DNA from: Vulcanimicrobiota bacterium
GTDB taxonomy: Bacteria; Vulcanimicrobiota; Xenobia; Xenobiales; JADMJV01
DNA length: 64,000 nt
NCBI GenBank assembly: GCA_017307785.1
Contig: JAFKGI010000026.1
Span: forward strand, 41,172 to 105,171
Direction: 5' to 3'
Below the pieces are notes generated by a model. That model was not told the DNA's origin. It worked only from the letters and a program-made list of their open reading frames with translations, and did no database searches. Numbering within the stretch: position 1 is the first letter of the stretch; each line of letters opens with the position of its first letter. Shown here one piece after another: positions 50,204-58,976 of the stretch. Both the position numbers and the translations under genes were made by a program.

Positions 50204-53200
50204 TCAGGCGTTGCGGGTCTTGAGAATGTCGTTGACTTCGGTCATCTGTTGGAGCAGCGTCTTGGTGGTCTCACCTTTGACGTAGTTCCACATCTCGTCG
50301 AAGGCCTTGAAAGCGCGCTCGATGTAAGCCTGTTCCGGCTCGCGGCCGGCGTAGGCTTCCAGGTTGGAGCCTTGCTTTTCGTCCTCCAGCACCTGCAGCT
50401 GGTTGGTCCAGCCCTTGTCCAGGTTCTGCAGGGCCGTTTGCCACTGGTAGGTCTCCAGGAAGTCCTTGTGCAGGTCGGCCGGGCGATTGGTGTTGATGGA
50501 ATCCTCCACCGAGCTCAGCTGACCGCGCACGGCCGTTTCCAAACGCGTCTTCCAGTCGCCCTTACCTTCGGGCAGTTCGACCGGGAACTTGAAGTCCTGA
50601 CCCACCTGGGCCAGAGCTCCCTGCAATCGAGCTTCCGAGTTGCCTTTCTGCTCCTGCATAGCGGCGCCCACCGCGGTCGTGTAAGCCTCCACCACCCAAT
50701 CGTGGACGGTGGCGCCGATGTCCATCTGGTCGTCGGAAACCGGCTGACCGGGGCGTGAATCCACCCACTTGTCGCGGAATCCCCAAACGACTTCGCGCTG
50801 TTTGTTGGCCACCTGGTCAAACTTGGCCGTCTGCAGGCGGGCGTCCGCATTCATGTTCTGCACGCGCTCCTGGGCCTCGTCGGAGAGCTTGCGGATCTTG
50901 TCTTCGCCACCCGGTTTGTCGAGCAGCTTCTTGAGCTTCTCCCGGTCCTCGTCGCCGTAGATGCGCATCAGGTCATCTTCGAGACTGACGTAGAACTGGG
51001 TTTCACCGGGCGCACCCTGGCGACCGGCGCGACCGCGCAGCTGGTCGTCGATGCGCTGATCCAGGTTGCGCTCGGTGGCCAGAACCACCAGCTTCTTGCC
51101 CGGGAAGTCCTCGGCCTTGAGCACCACGTCCCCGCCCGTCGTCGGCTCGGTGGTGAAGAGCACCTTGCCCTTTTCGGGCTGGCCCTGCGCCACTTTGACC
51201 TTGTCGGCCTCGTCTTCGGGCAGGTCGAACCAGGCCTTCAGACGGTCGACCTGGTCCGGCTGCTTGGGATCGAGCTGGACCACCACCGCCTTGCCTTCGC
51301 GGCAGGCCGAGTCACAGGCCACCGCCAGCTTTTTGTAGTTGACCGCGTCCGGCTTGATGTCCACGCCGCGGCCCGCCATGTTGGTGGCCACGGTGATCAC
51401 ACCCGACTGACCGGCGGTAGCGATGATCGCGTTTTCTTCCGGAGTATTGGTCTTCACGTCCTGGGCATCCAGGGCCTGATTGGGAATGCCTTCGCTGGAA
51501 AGCAGCGCCGAAACATACTGATTCATCTCCACCGAGCGAGTGGCCACCAGCACCGGAATGCCCTCTTGGAAGAGATTCCGCACTTCCTCGGTGACGGCCG
51601 CGAACTTGGCTTCCTGGGTGGCGAAGATCTTGTCCGGATGATCGACGCGCTTGCGCTCCTTATTGGGCGGCACGTTGACCACGTTGAGACCCAGCACTTC
51701 GCTGAACTCTTTCTTGGAGCTCTCGGCCGTGCCCGTCATACCGGCCACCCGCTCATAGCGGCGGAACAGGTTGGGATAGGTGATGCTGGCCACGGTGTAG
51801 GTCTCGGGCTTGGGGTCGAGGCCTTCCTTGATCTCCAGCGCCTGATGCAGACCCTGAGTAAAGCGTCGCCCCTCGGAAATACGCCCCTTGAACTCGTCGA
51901 TGATCTGGACCTCGCCGTTCTCCACGGCGTAGTCCTTGCCCAACCGGAACAAACCGCGAGCCTCGAGAGCGTTTTGCAGATAACGCACCCGGTCCATCTG
52001 GTCTTCGGCGTAGAGATTGGCTCCGGGGAAGATGTCGAGCAACTCTTGCTTGCGCTCGCGCAGCGCTTCGAGATTTTTCGAAGCTTCGGTCTCGGTCGGA
52101 CGTCCCAACAGGTGGCACCAAGCCGCCTTCAAACCGCGCTGAGTGACCAGCTCACGGGGCAGCTCGGTCTCGCCCTCGGTGATTTTGGCTTCCTCGCGCA
52201 GCAGTGTGCGCAGCTCACTGCCGGCGGCCAGCTTGGCCTTGTAATCCGGGTCGTCCTTGCGCAGTTCGAGCAAGCCGACTTCATTGGCCACGATATCCTG
52301 GCCCACGTCGGTCAGGAAAGCGCTGTGCATCTTGCGGTCGATGCGGAAGTCTTGCCCCGGCACCAGGTCTTTCACCAGATTATTGAAGAGCTGGCCCTGT
52401 TCAACCGCTCCGCGCACTTCTTCGTCGCCCTGCAGGCCCGCAATGATCAAGGGAACGCGGGCTTCGTCCAGCAAAACCTGGTCGGCTTCGTCCAACAGCG
52501 CGAAGTGAGGCGCGCGCTGCACGCGATCATTGGGGTTGGTGACGGTGCGGTCGCCCAGGTAATCAAACCCCAGCGTGTCGTTGCTCAGATAGGTCACGTC
52601 GGCGTTGTAACCGGCGCGCTTCTGATCGGGAGTCATTTCTTTGAGCACCAGGCCGGCGCTCACGCCCAATTTCTCCAAAGCAGGCTTCAGCTCTTCAAAG
52701 CCGGCCTGAGCCAGGTAATCATTGACCGTGACCAGATGGCTGCCTTTACCGGACAGCGAGTTCAGATAGAGCGGCATGAGCGCGGTCAAAGTCTTGCCTT
52801 CGCCGGTGCCCATCTGCGCGATGGTGCCCGCATCCATGGATAAGGCGCCCAGCATTTGACTGTCATAGGGCTTCTTGCCCAATGTCTCCTGAGCCGACAG
52901 ACGGGCCAGCGCATAGGCCTGGGGGCGCAACTCGTCCAGGGTCATGCCGTCTTTGATCATCTCTTTGAACTTGTCGGTCTGCGCCTTGAACTGAGCCGGC
53001 GTTTTGATGTTGGCGAACTGCTTCTCGTAGAACTCGACGCTCTTGAGCTCCAGTCGCTGAGCGGCGACCGGATCCTGGCTAAATTTGGCCTGTAGGGACT
53101 CGAGCACGGTCGGTCCCTGAAACGCAGAAGGCCCCTCGGCCGGGGCGACTTCCTGACCTGGGGCGGCGCTGCTGGTTTTTTCAGTTTTTGTCTCGGCCTG

Positions 53201-53713
53201 CTTGGGCGCCGGCAGCAATTTCTGCGGCGTGGGCGGCTCCGGCGGTATGAACTCTTCGAACAGAGAACCGTTCACCGTGGACTGGAAGGGCCTGGTGAAG
53301 TAACCTCCGCCTACGGCCGGCCCATCGTCGCCGATCAACTTGGTCGGCTTGGGCATTCCCGAAGTCCGCCAGAGCAGGCCATCCCCGGTGGGAACGGGCA
53401 AGTTGACTTCCAGGCCGGCAGGCTCATAGCCACCACCGACGGCGGGACCATCCGTATCCGCATCATCCGCCGTGGAAGGATCGTCCTTGAGACCGGGTTC
53501 GGGCAGGACAGGCAGCGTTTGACCATTCAACTGCACCGGGCCCCACTGGCCGGGCGTTGGCATGGTGTAAGTAATGGAGACTCCCTGAGAGGTGGTAGAG
53601 AGCGTCAATCCGTCCTTCGGATCCTGCTCGACTCCAGCTTTCTTAGGAGCTACCGCGCCGGTCTTGCCCTTCGCGTTGAGAGCTGCGGCGTCGTTTACTT
53701 TATCTAATCTCAC
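50204..53713 (-). CDS. Divergent SecA-like ATPase with N-terminal extension
   Basis: 1169 residues from GTG 53713, chosen for AGGAATCG just ahead; an earlier GTG at 53767 is possible. The SecA motor is clear: MGTGEGKTLTALMP (Walker A, about residue 301), VTVNDYLAQAGFEEL, GFDYLGDR, FALLDEADQVLLDEARVPLI (DEAD region), ATNMAGRGVDI and LRGRAGRQGAPGETQFYVS. Differences from housekeeping SecA: a 230-residue Pro/Gly-rich N-terminal extension with two DGPAVGGGY motifs, an insertion of about 75 residues after GRGVDI, and no C-terminal zinc-finger tail. Possibly an accessory SecA (SecA2-like) for a special set of exports. Confidence 0.85.
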   Translation of the reverse strand: MRLDKVNDAAALNAKGKTGAVAPKKAGVEQDPKDGLTLSTTSQGVSITYTMPTPGQWGPVQLNGQTLPVLPEPGLKDDPSTADDADTDGPAVGGGYEPAGLEVNLPVPTGDGLLWRTSGMPKPTKLIGDDGPAVGGGYFTRPFQSTVNGSLFEEFIPPEPPTPQKLLPAPKQAETKTEKTSSAAPGQEVAPAEGPSAFQGPTVLESLQAKFSQDPVAAQRLELKSVEFYEKQFANIKTPAQFKAQTDKFKEMIKDGMTLDELRPQAYALARLSAQETLGKKPYDSQMLGALSMDAGTIAQMGTGEGKTLTALMPLYLNSLSGKGSHLVTVNDYLAQAGFEELKPALEKLGVSAGLVLKEMTPDQKRAGYNADVTYLSNDTLGFDYLGDRTVTNPNDRVQRAPHFALLDEADQVLLDEARVPLIIAGLQGDEEVRGAVEQGQLFNNLVKDLVPGQDFRIDRKMHSAFLTDVGQDIVANEVGLLELRKDDPDYKAKLAAGSELRTLLREEAKITEGETELPRELVTQRGLKAAWCHLLGRPTETEASKNLEALRERKQELLDIFPGANLYAEDQMDRVRYLQNALEARGLFRLGKDYAVENGEVQIIDEFKGRISEGRRFTQGLHQALEIKEGLDPKPETYTVASITYPNLFRRYERVAGMTGTAESSKKEFSEVLGLNVVNVPPNKERKRVDHPDKIFATQEAKFAAVTEEVRNLFQEGIPVLVATRSVEMNQYVSALLSSEGIPNQALDAQDVKTNTPEENAIIATAGQSGVITVATNMAGRGVDIKPDAVNYKKLAVACDSACREGKAVVVQLDPKQPDQVDRLKAWFDLPEDEADKVKVAQGQPEKGKVLFTTEPTTGGDVVLKAEDFPGKKLVVLATERNLDQRIDDQLRGRAGRQGAPGETQFYVSLEDDLMRIYGDEDREKLKKLLDKPGGEDKIRKLSDEAQERVQNMNADARLQTAKFDQVANKQREVVWGFRDKWVDSRPGQPVSDDQMDIGATVHDWVVEAYTTAVGAAMQEQKGNSEARLQGALAQVGQDFKFPVELPEGKGDWKTRLETAVRGQLSSVEDSINTNRPADLHKDFLETYQWQTALQNLDKGWTNQLQVLEDEKQGSNLEAYAGREPEQAYIERAFKAFDEMWNYVKGETTKTLLQQMTEVNDILKTRNA

Positions 53714-53867
53714 CGATTCCTGGTCCCTTTCCAATCCGGACCACACTTCGGTCCGGACCCTGCCCACTCAGGTTAGCAACACACCCTCACAAATTGGTGA
53801 AAAATTTGTAACCTCTCGTACCTGCTCGGTCCAGGACCGGTCTTTAAGGTCAGCGAAGCCAGCGGTT

Positions 53868-55220
53868 GTGTCGTGGTCTACTCTTCGTCGAACCGTCAGC
53901 CTTTCCCGTCAAGGAAAGCACCCTGAGGCGTTAGCGCAAGCTAACAACTTGCTGCATCAGGAAGGCCCTCTGGACGACCGCTGGCTTTACCAATCGGCCC
54001 TGGTTCAACTGGAGGCGGAGCAGCCCGAGCAAGCGCTGACCACCCTGGACAAGGTCAAAAGCCAGGATTCGCCCGTCTTCCACCTCTATCGCGCCATCAC
54101 CCTGGGGCAACTCGAGCGCTGGGACGAAGCCCTGGTCCACGCCGAGAAGCTGAAGGAGGCCAGTCCCGACCATCAGTTCCTGCCCAGCCTGAACTGCTAT
54201 CTGCTGCTGGGAGCGGGCCGAGTGGAGGAGGCTCTGAAACCCCTCCAGGTGGATAAGCCCCTCGGCTGGTTCAACTGGTTCCGCCCGGAGCTGGCCGGCT
54301 TTTCCCCTCTGCTCAGCCGCCTGCTCCTGCAGGTGGAAGCGTACCTCTTGCCGCTCGAATTCCCCGAACTCCACCAGGGCCAGGGACTGGAAGAGCCACC
54401 GGACCTGGAAGTTGCTGCTCAGAAGATCAGTCTGACCGCGCTCGTCAATTCCATCCACGGCTACGTCCAGCAGCGCAAGGGGCTGCACTATTGGGAGAAG
54501 GGCCTGACCGCTTCAGATCCCCGTAAGCGGGATGCCTGCCTGAACAAAAACCTGGAGGCCCAGCGTCTGGCCGTGCAACTGGAACCTTTGCAGTTTCGCG
54601 GCTACTACCATCTGGGCGAGGCCTTGCTCTATGCGGCCACGCCTCACGGAGAACAGCGACCCAGGCAAGACTATCTGGAAGAAGCAGAAAAGTGCTTCCT
54701 CCACTCCTGGAAGCAAGAAGGCGGCAATCCGTATCTCTTCTTCTATCTGGGCCGCACCGTGCAGATGCTGGGTCGCCCTCTGGCCGCCAAAAGCTACCTG
54801 GAAAAGGCCCTCAAGCAGTTTGAGAAATTCCCCGAGGCTCACTACGCCCTGGGCCAGTTGCACCTCCTGATCGGCGAACCGGTGAAAGGCCGCGACTGGC
54901 TGAAAAAGAGCGTGAGCAGCGACTTTCTGCCCATGGCTCGAGAGCGCCTACAGGACCTGTCTCAGGCCCTACAACAGGGAAAACTGGCACAACGGCCGGC
55001 TATGCCCCGATGGTCGCCTCCGCCAGCAGAGGGTAGTGGTCCGACAGACGAGCATCCTCCAGCAACTGAAAACTCTGCACTCGCCAGTGAGGAGTCAGCA
55101 GAATCCCATCAATGCGAGGCCCCTGCGTCCCTCCCAGAAAGTCATGAAACGTCCCCAGTCCCGCCTGCGGAGACTGCTGCTGACAGTCCGTCCAGCCCTC
55201 CAACTCCGGCGGCTGATTAA
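53868..55220 (+). CDS. TPR-repeat protein
   Basis: 450 residues from GTG 53868; frames further up overlap the SecA-like gene. At least five tetratricopeptide repeats: QGKHPEALAQANNLLHQEG, WLYQSALVQLEAEQPEQALTT, HLYRAITLGQLERWDEALVH, NPYLFFYLGRTVQMLGRPLAA and HYALGQLHLLIGEPVKG. The last 80 residues are Pro/Glu/Ser-rich and disordered. No signal peptide, so a cytosolic scaffold. The tail region overlaps the EEP gene on the opposite strand by 221 bases. Confidence 0.75.
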   Translation: MSWSTLRRTVSLSRQGKHPEALAQANNLLHQEGPLDDRWLYQSALVQLEAEQPEQALTTLDKVKSQDSPVFHLYRAITLGQLERWDEALVHAEKLKEASPDHQFLPSLNCYLLLGAGRVEEALKPLQVDKPLGWFNWFRPELAGFSPLLSRLLLQVEAYLLPLEFPELHQGQGLEEPPDLEVAAQKISLTALVNSIHGYVQQRKGLHYWEKGLTASDPRKRDACLNKNLEAQRLAVQLEPLQFRGYYHLGEALLYAATPHGEQRPRQDYLEEAEKCFLHSWKQEGGNPYLFFYLGRTVQMLGRPLAAKSYLEKALKQFEKFPEAHYALGQLHLLIGEPVKGRDWLKKSVSSDFLPMARERLQDLSQALQQGKLAQRPAMPRWSPPPAEGSGPTDEHPPATENSALASEESAESHQCEAPASLPESHETSPVPPAETAADSPSSPPTPAAD

Positions 55221-55710
55221 AGTCTCCCACCAGCACGGCTGGCTCTTCCAAGCCGACCAGCGCGGCCACCTGAGCCAGCGCTTTGCGACGAGCTTCCGGA
55301 CCATGGTGGTCCAGGTGCACGTTGGCTGCCCAGCAGCGCTGAGAGCCATTGGCCATGCGCACCAGGGAGACCACTCGGGGCAACATGGCGTCCCAGCCTA
55401 CCGAGGGGCGGTCAGGCGTGTCCGAGAGCCAGAAGGTACGAGCCTCCTCGAACCACCAGGGGTCGCGCACGAACCAGCAGCACTGCTCGTCCTTGCCCAG
55501 TCCGTCGCGGGAAATCCCGTAGCTGCGATACTCAGGCAACATGGCCTCCAGATCGCGCCGCTGCCCGGGCAGCACTTCCTGAAACGCCAGCCAGTCGGCT
55601 TGCTGAGCCCGCAGAAACTCTTCCAGCGGGGCTTTTCGGCGAGCCCAGATATTCGCTCCGTCTCGCGGATTGTCATAACGAACGTTCAGGGTAATCAATC
55701 GGACTTGCAT
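55000..55710 (-). CDS. Endonuclease/exonuclease/phosphatase (EEP) family protein
   Basis: 236 residues from ATG 55710. EEP fold: MQVRLITLNVRYDNPRDG (Asn metal site), FQEVLPGQ (catalytic Glu), ANVHLDHHG, VGDFNQPP (Asp/Asn pair) and LSDHYPLLAEA (final Asp-His). All catalytic residues are intact. Family members cleave DNA, RNA, or phosphoesters in lipids and inositides; the short cytosolic form does not tell which. Last gene of a three-gene operon, overlapping the upstream gene by 16 bases and the TPR gene tail by 221 on the other strand. Confidence 0.9.
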   Translation of the reverse strand: MQVRLITLNVRYDNPRDGANIWARRKAPLEEFLRAQQADWLAFQEVLPGQRRDLEAMLPEYRSYGISRDGLGKDEQCCWFVRDPWWFEEARTFWLSDTPDRPSVGWDAMLPRVVSLVRMANGSQRCWAANVHLDHHGPEARRKALAQVAALVGLEEPAVLVGDFNQPPELEGWTDCQQQSPQAGLGTFHDFLGGTQGPRIDGILLTPHWRVQSFQLLEDARLSDHYPLLAEATIGA

Positions 55711-56528
55711 GGGGATTCCTTTCGGCGACGAAACTCCACTTGCTCCATCGCTCGCTGACAAACCTCCAAATACTCCGGGCCGAGCAGCCGCCGCTTCAGC
55801 TCCTCGGCCAATCCTCGGATGATCTTCTCGGGCTTCCAGACGTAGGGGAGAACCTCGCCACTGGCGCGATCCACGATCTCGACTTCTTCCCGCGCCACCC
55901 ACCAGGAGGCCGGGGCCAGCCCCTCGTCCAGCAAATCTCGGCAGGCGGCCTGAAAACGCCCCTGGACCTGCGCGTCCAGGAAACAGAAGTGCCCCCCGTA
56001 GAGCACCGCATTGTGAAAAAACTGAGGAACAGCAGTCAGTCCCTCCACTCCCAACTGGGGAACATAGTCCAGCATCAACCGGGTCAAGCCTCGAAAAAGC
56101 CCCAGTCCTGGATGACTTTGGCCGGGCAGCATGGGTCGAAACGGTGAGGGGCGGGCCAGCGGGTCCTGCATCTCCACCCAGTCCCAACCCAGCACTCGGT
56201 AGCGAGTCCCCCAGGGAGCCTCGATGGCCCCCTTGTGAGAGCGCACATCCATCAACTGCAGTTCACCCGCCTGGTCCGGATGAACCCCAAACAGTCGCAG
56301 CCGCTCCGTATAAACGTCCTCTTTGGCCAGATCCAGCCGAAACTTCTGGTAGCCTCGACCACGCAGACGCTCGAGCAGTCCGTGCTCCTCCAGGTCGTGC
56401 ATGAACTGATCGAGGGAAATCAACCCGAAGACGCCCTCCGGCGGCTTGTGAAAGAGATCTCCCTCCAGGTCGCCCGGCTCCAGACCCAGATCATCCAGGT
56501 CGTCCCAACCCATCAGCTTCTGCTTCAC
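55695..56528 (-). CDS. Cytosolic protein of unknown function
   Basis: 277 residues, no membrane segment or signal peptide. Rich in Trp, Pro and acidic residues with conserved-looking stretches (GVFGLISLDQFMHDLEEHG, APWGTRYRVLGWDWVEMQ, NAVLYGGHFCFLDAQVQG). I do not recognise a family. Middle gene of the SGNH/unknown/EEP operon, with 4-base overlap ahead and 16-base overlap behind. Confidence 0.65.
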   Translation of the reverse strand: MKQKLMGWDDLDDLGLEPGDLEGDLFHKPPEGVFGLISLDQFMHDLEEHGLLERLRGRGYQKFRLDLAKEDVYTERLRLFGVHPDQAGELQLMDVRSHKGAIEAPWGTRYRVLGWDWVEMQDPLARPSPFRPMLPGQSHPGLGLFRGLTRLMLDYVPQLGVEGLTAVPQFFHNAVLYGGHFCFLDAQVQGRFQAACRDLLDEGLAPASWWVAREEVEIVDRASGEVLPYVWKPEKIIRGLAEELKRRLLGPEYLEVCQRAMEQVEFRRRKESPCKSD

Positions 56529-57190
56529 GAACGTGGGGCCAACTTACGCAACATCAGCTCAGCCATCTGCCGGGCTCCTTCGCGATTGGGCTCGATGTCC
56601 ATCTGAAACCAGAGGGGCAAACGACGAGACCATCCGTGTCCAAAGCAATGAGTGTGAATGTCCACCAGGTCCTCCCCGGCCACCCGCGCAATCACTCCGT
56701 TCAAGCGCGCCAGGGCCTCTACCAACGCCGGGCGCGGCGGAAAGCCCCTCTCCTCACGTCCGGGAAACTGGCCGGTCCCATCGCTGGGGTCGTAGAGGTT
56801 GCAGACCAGCCACCTCGACCCGGGATAGAGAGCCTGGAGGCGTTGGCGCAGAGCGCCATAGCGCCGCTCAAAGTCCTGATACCAGCCGTCCTCCGGGGGC
56901 GAATCCAGAGCCAACAGGTCATTGCCGCCCACACTGAGCAGGCCGGCTCGACAATGGGCCGACCCCAGCAGATGAGGCAACTGGGCCTCCAGGTCGGGAA
57001 GCATGTATCCGGTTCGGGTGACTCCGTGACGAATGACCGGCTCCAACCCCCGCTGGACCAGCGCGGCTACTCCGCAGCCGGGTCCAGGATAGCAGTCACT
57101 GACAATGCTATCGCCCATGGCCAGAAAAACGGGATTTTCACGCTTCCCTGAAAAAAACTCAAGGAGTCTTGCAAAAGGATTGGAAAACAT
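56525..57190 (-). CDS. SGNH/GDSL hydrolase with His replaced in block V
   Basis: 221 residues. Block I is FLAMGDSIVSD with the nucleophile Ser, block II/III VGGNDLLAL gives the oxyanion Gly/Asn. In block V the usual D-x-x-H-P-N is QMDIEPNREGARQMAEL, so the catalytic His position holds Glu. Either another His (one lies in HTHCFGHGW) substitutes or the enzyme is impaired. The start region is a basic helix (FARLLEFFSGKR) without signal peptide. First gene of the operon with 55695 and 55000. Confidence 0.8.
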   Translation of the reverse strand: MFSNPFARLLEFFSGKRENPVFLAMGDSIVSDCYPGPGCGVAALVQRGLEPVIRHGVTRTGYMLPDLEAQLPHLLGSAHCRAGLLSVGGNDLLALDSPPEDGWYQDFERRYGALRQRLQALYPGSRWLVCNLYDPSDGTGQFPGREERGFPPRPALVEALARLNGVIARVAGEDLVDIHTHCFGHGWSRRLPLWFQMDIEPNREGARQMAELMLRKLAPRS

Positions 57191-57223
57191 TCAATCAACC
57201 GAACTTTGCAGGGGGGTTCCCGA

Positions 57224-57244
57224 GGGGGGACAGCCAGTCCCCCC
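57224..57244 (+). other. Perfect hairpin in the leader of the small helical protein gene
   Basis: GGGGGGAC (57224-57231) and GTCCCCCC (57237-57244) pair completely across a five-base loop, 26 bases ahead of ATG 57271. No T-tract follows beyond TT, so it is a leader structure or mRNA stabiliser rather than a terminator. Confidence 0.6.
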
Positions 57245-57270
57245 TTGGACCAACACAATGAGGAGCCACT

Positions 57271-57561
57271 ATGGGAACCGAGATGGATTCATTCGAATGG
57301 ATGCAGGCGGAAGGTTTTTTCGAAGATCCAGTCATCGCCGCCGCCGTCAAGCGCATGCGCCCCGACCTCAAGCGGGTCGAAGGATTGCGCGATAAGGCCA
57401 AACAGCAGGGCCTGAAGGGCGATAGTCCCATTACCGTCGACTTCTTTTTAGACGCGATGGATACCTATGTTCAATTCATGGTTTCCCACCGCTACGTCAT
57501 CAAAGCCCTGCTCGAACGCAGCATGCGCGCCCAACTCGGATTCGAACAGAGCCGCGAGTAA
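57271..57561 (+). CDS. Small helical protein of unknown function
   Basis: 96 residues, ribosome site GAGGAG. Charged, helical and soluble throughout (AAAVKRMRPDLKRVEGLRDKA; VDFFLDAMDTYVQFMVSHRY). No family recognised. Divergent from the SGNH operon and followed by an unassigned promoter region ahead of the receiver gene. Confidence 0.65.
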   Translation: MGTEMDSFEWMQAEGFFEDPVIAAAVKRMRPDLKRVEGLRDKAKQQGLKGDSPITVDFFLDAMDTYVQFMVSHRYVIKALLERSMRAQLGFEQSRE

Positions 57562-57672
57562 TTGTAAACAGGATGTGAACCAGATCACAGACCCCTCCCG
57601 ATCGGGCTAGTAGGATATAACTAGTGCTGAGCGGATAGCCGCTCGCGAAGTATCCTAAGGAGACCCCTGACG

Positions 57673-58119
57673 ATGTGGATCCGCCCTGATAACACTCTGC
57701 TCCTGGTCGAGCCCGACTCTTTTATTCGGCGCTGCCTGGTGGGCGCGCTGCAACAGGCCGGTTACCGCGTCCTGCAGGCGAGTGATGGACCCGAAGCCCT
57801 TCAGGTCATCCGACAGAACCCGCGCATCCGAATGGTAATCAGCGAAGTGCTACTACCCAGCTCCCCGGCCACGAGCTTCCTTCGAGAGCTCCGCCGCGTG
57901 CGTCGCGATCTGCCGGTCCTTTTCACCACGGGAATCAACCCTCGCATGCTGACTCAGCCTCTCCCTCACCGCGACATTCTCAGCAAGCCCTTCAGTCCGG
58001 ACATGCTGGTGGAGCGAGTGGGACGACAACTGCGCGGTCAAGCTCCGGCGCCGACCAAACTGGCCGTACCCCGGACTCGCAGCAGTCAGGAAGCCAAGAC
58101 CAACACACCGCCACAATAG
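57673..58119 (+). CDS. CheY-like receiver with Glu at the phosphorylation site
   Basis: 148 residues, stand-alone receiver fold with a Pro/Thr/Gln tail. The acidic pocket is LLVEPDSFIRR, the switch Thr is in VLFTTGINP and the Lys in LSKPFSPDM. The phospho-acceptor position is Glu (RMVISEVLLPS instead of D-V-x-M-P), which in other proteins mimics phosphorylation or makes the domain constitutive. No histidine kinase gene is adjacent. A GAGCGG-ATAG-CCGCTC hairpin (57633-57648) sits in its leader, with AAGGAG ahead of the start. Confidence 0.85.
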   Translation: MWIRPDNTLLLVEPDSFIRRCLVGALQQAGYRVLQASDGPEALQVIRQNPRIRMVISEVLLPSSPATSFLRELRRVRRDLPVLFTTGINPRMLTQPLPHRDILSKPFSPDMLVERVGRQLRGQAPAPTKLAVPRTRSSQEAKTNTPPQ

Positions 58120-58294
58120 GAGGGCGACCGGCCCAGTGGTGCATCCGAGAATTTCATCCCACCCCCAGCGGCCACCCATCCCCGCCTGCGGCGTCGAAGT
58201 TCTCTCAAATACAACCCGGTATTCAGCGTTCACTTCTCCTTGCAGGCGGGTCGCCTGGCCGCCGGGGCCAGGAACGAACTTTCCGGACGCACCA

Positions 58295-58804
58295 CTAGCT
58301 GGCCGGCTCACCCCAACCCAAATAGCGGCCCCAGCATGTCCTGGCGGAATCCTTTCGAGCCATCAACCAGTGCATCAAAGCGGGCTTGCGTGGTTTCGAC
58401 AGCAAGCGCATCCCGGCTTCATCCGGGGTGCGATTGTTTTTCAAGCGATTGCAGTTCGCGCAGGCGCACGCGCAGTTCTCCCAGGAGTCTCTGCCACCGC
58501 GAGAACTGGGCATGATGTGATCTACCGTATCGCCGGATTCGCCACAATACTGACAGGTTCCACGATCGCGCAGAATGATATTCTTGCGCGTCAAGGGCAC
58601 CTCTTTGAAGGGACGGCGAATGTAATACAACATCCGCACCACCGCGGGTAAACCGATACGCCTGGCGACCCCCGTCACCGACCGCCCCTCTACGGCTTCC
58701 ACCACCTCGGCCTTTTTCTTCAGCACGAGCGAAAGGGCGCGTCGAACACTGGTCACATTCAGGTATTCGTAGCTTGCGTTAAGAACGAGAACCGAGCCTT
58801 TCAT
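58295..58804 (-). CDS. HNH endonuclease
   Basis: 169 residues from ATG 58804 (AGGTGG upstream). The N-terminal 90 residues match the common HNH-associated start GSVLVLNASYEYLNVTSVRR. The nuclease core is CQYCGESGDTVDHIMPSSRG with the catalytic His and CANCNRLKNNRTP, giving two Cys pairs that bind structural zinc. The tail KPALMHWLMARKD is typical. Many such proteins are stand-alone and of unproven role. Divergent from the YbjN-like gene, which starts 173 bases away. Confidence 0.9.
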   Translation of the reverse strand: MKGSVLVLNASYEYLNVTSVRRALSLVLKKKAEVVEAVEGRSVTGVARRIGLPAVVRMLYYIRRPFKEVPLTRKNIILRDRGTCQYCGESGDTVDHIMPSSRGGRDSWENCACACANCNRLKNNRTPDEAGMRLLSKPRKPALMHWLMARKDSARTCWGRYLGWGEPAS

Positions 58805-58976
58805 GACCACCTCGAGTACCGAACCACCTGTTCGGGAATGCGAGCTTGCGAGCTCCGAACGCTGGTTCGGGACCCCCTGGAGTTCGATGAAATCAAGTAT
58901 CTTTAGGATTGTCAAGCGAGACAGAGCAGGACTTGAAATTTCTCCACGAAGACCCCCCCGGGAGGAAGACCACAGC

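Noticed and set aside
58136..58295. 12-bp inverted repeat (GTGGTGCATCCG/CGGACGCACCAC) around the gap after the receiver gene
   Set aside because: One mismatch, a 136-base loop and no transposase or other element between; likely chance or minor.
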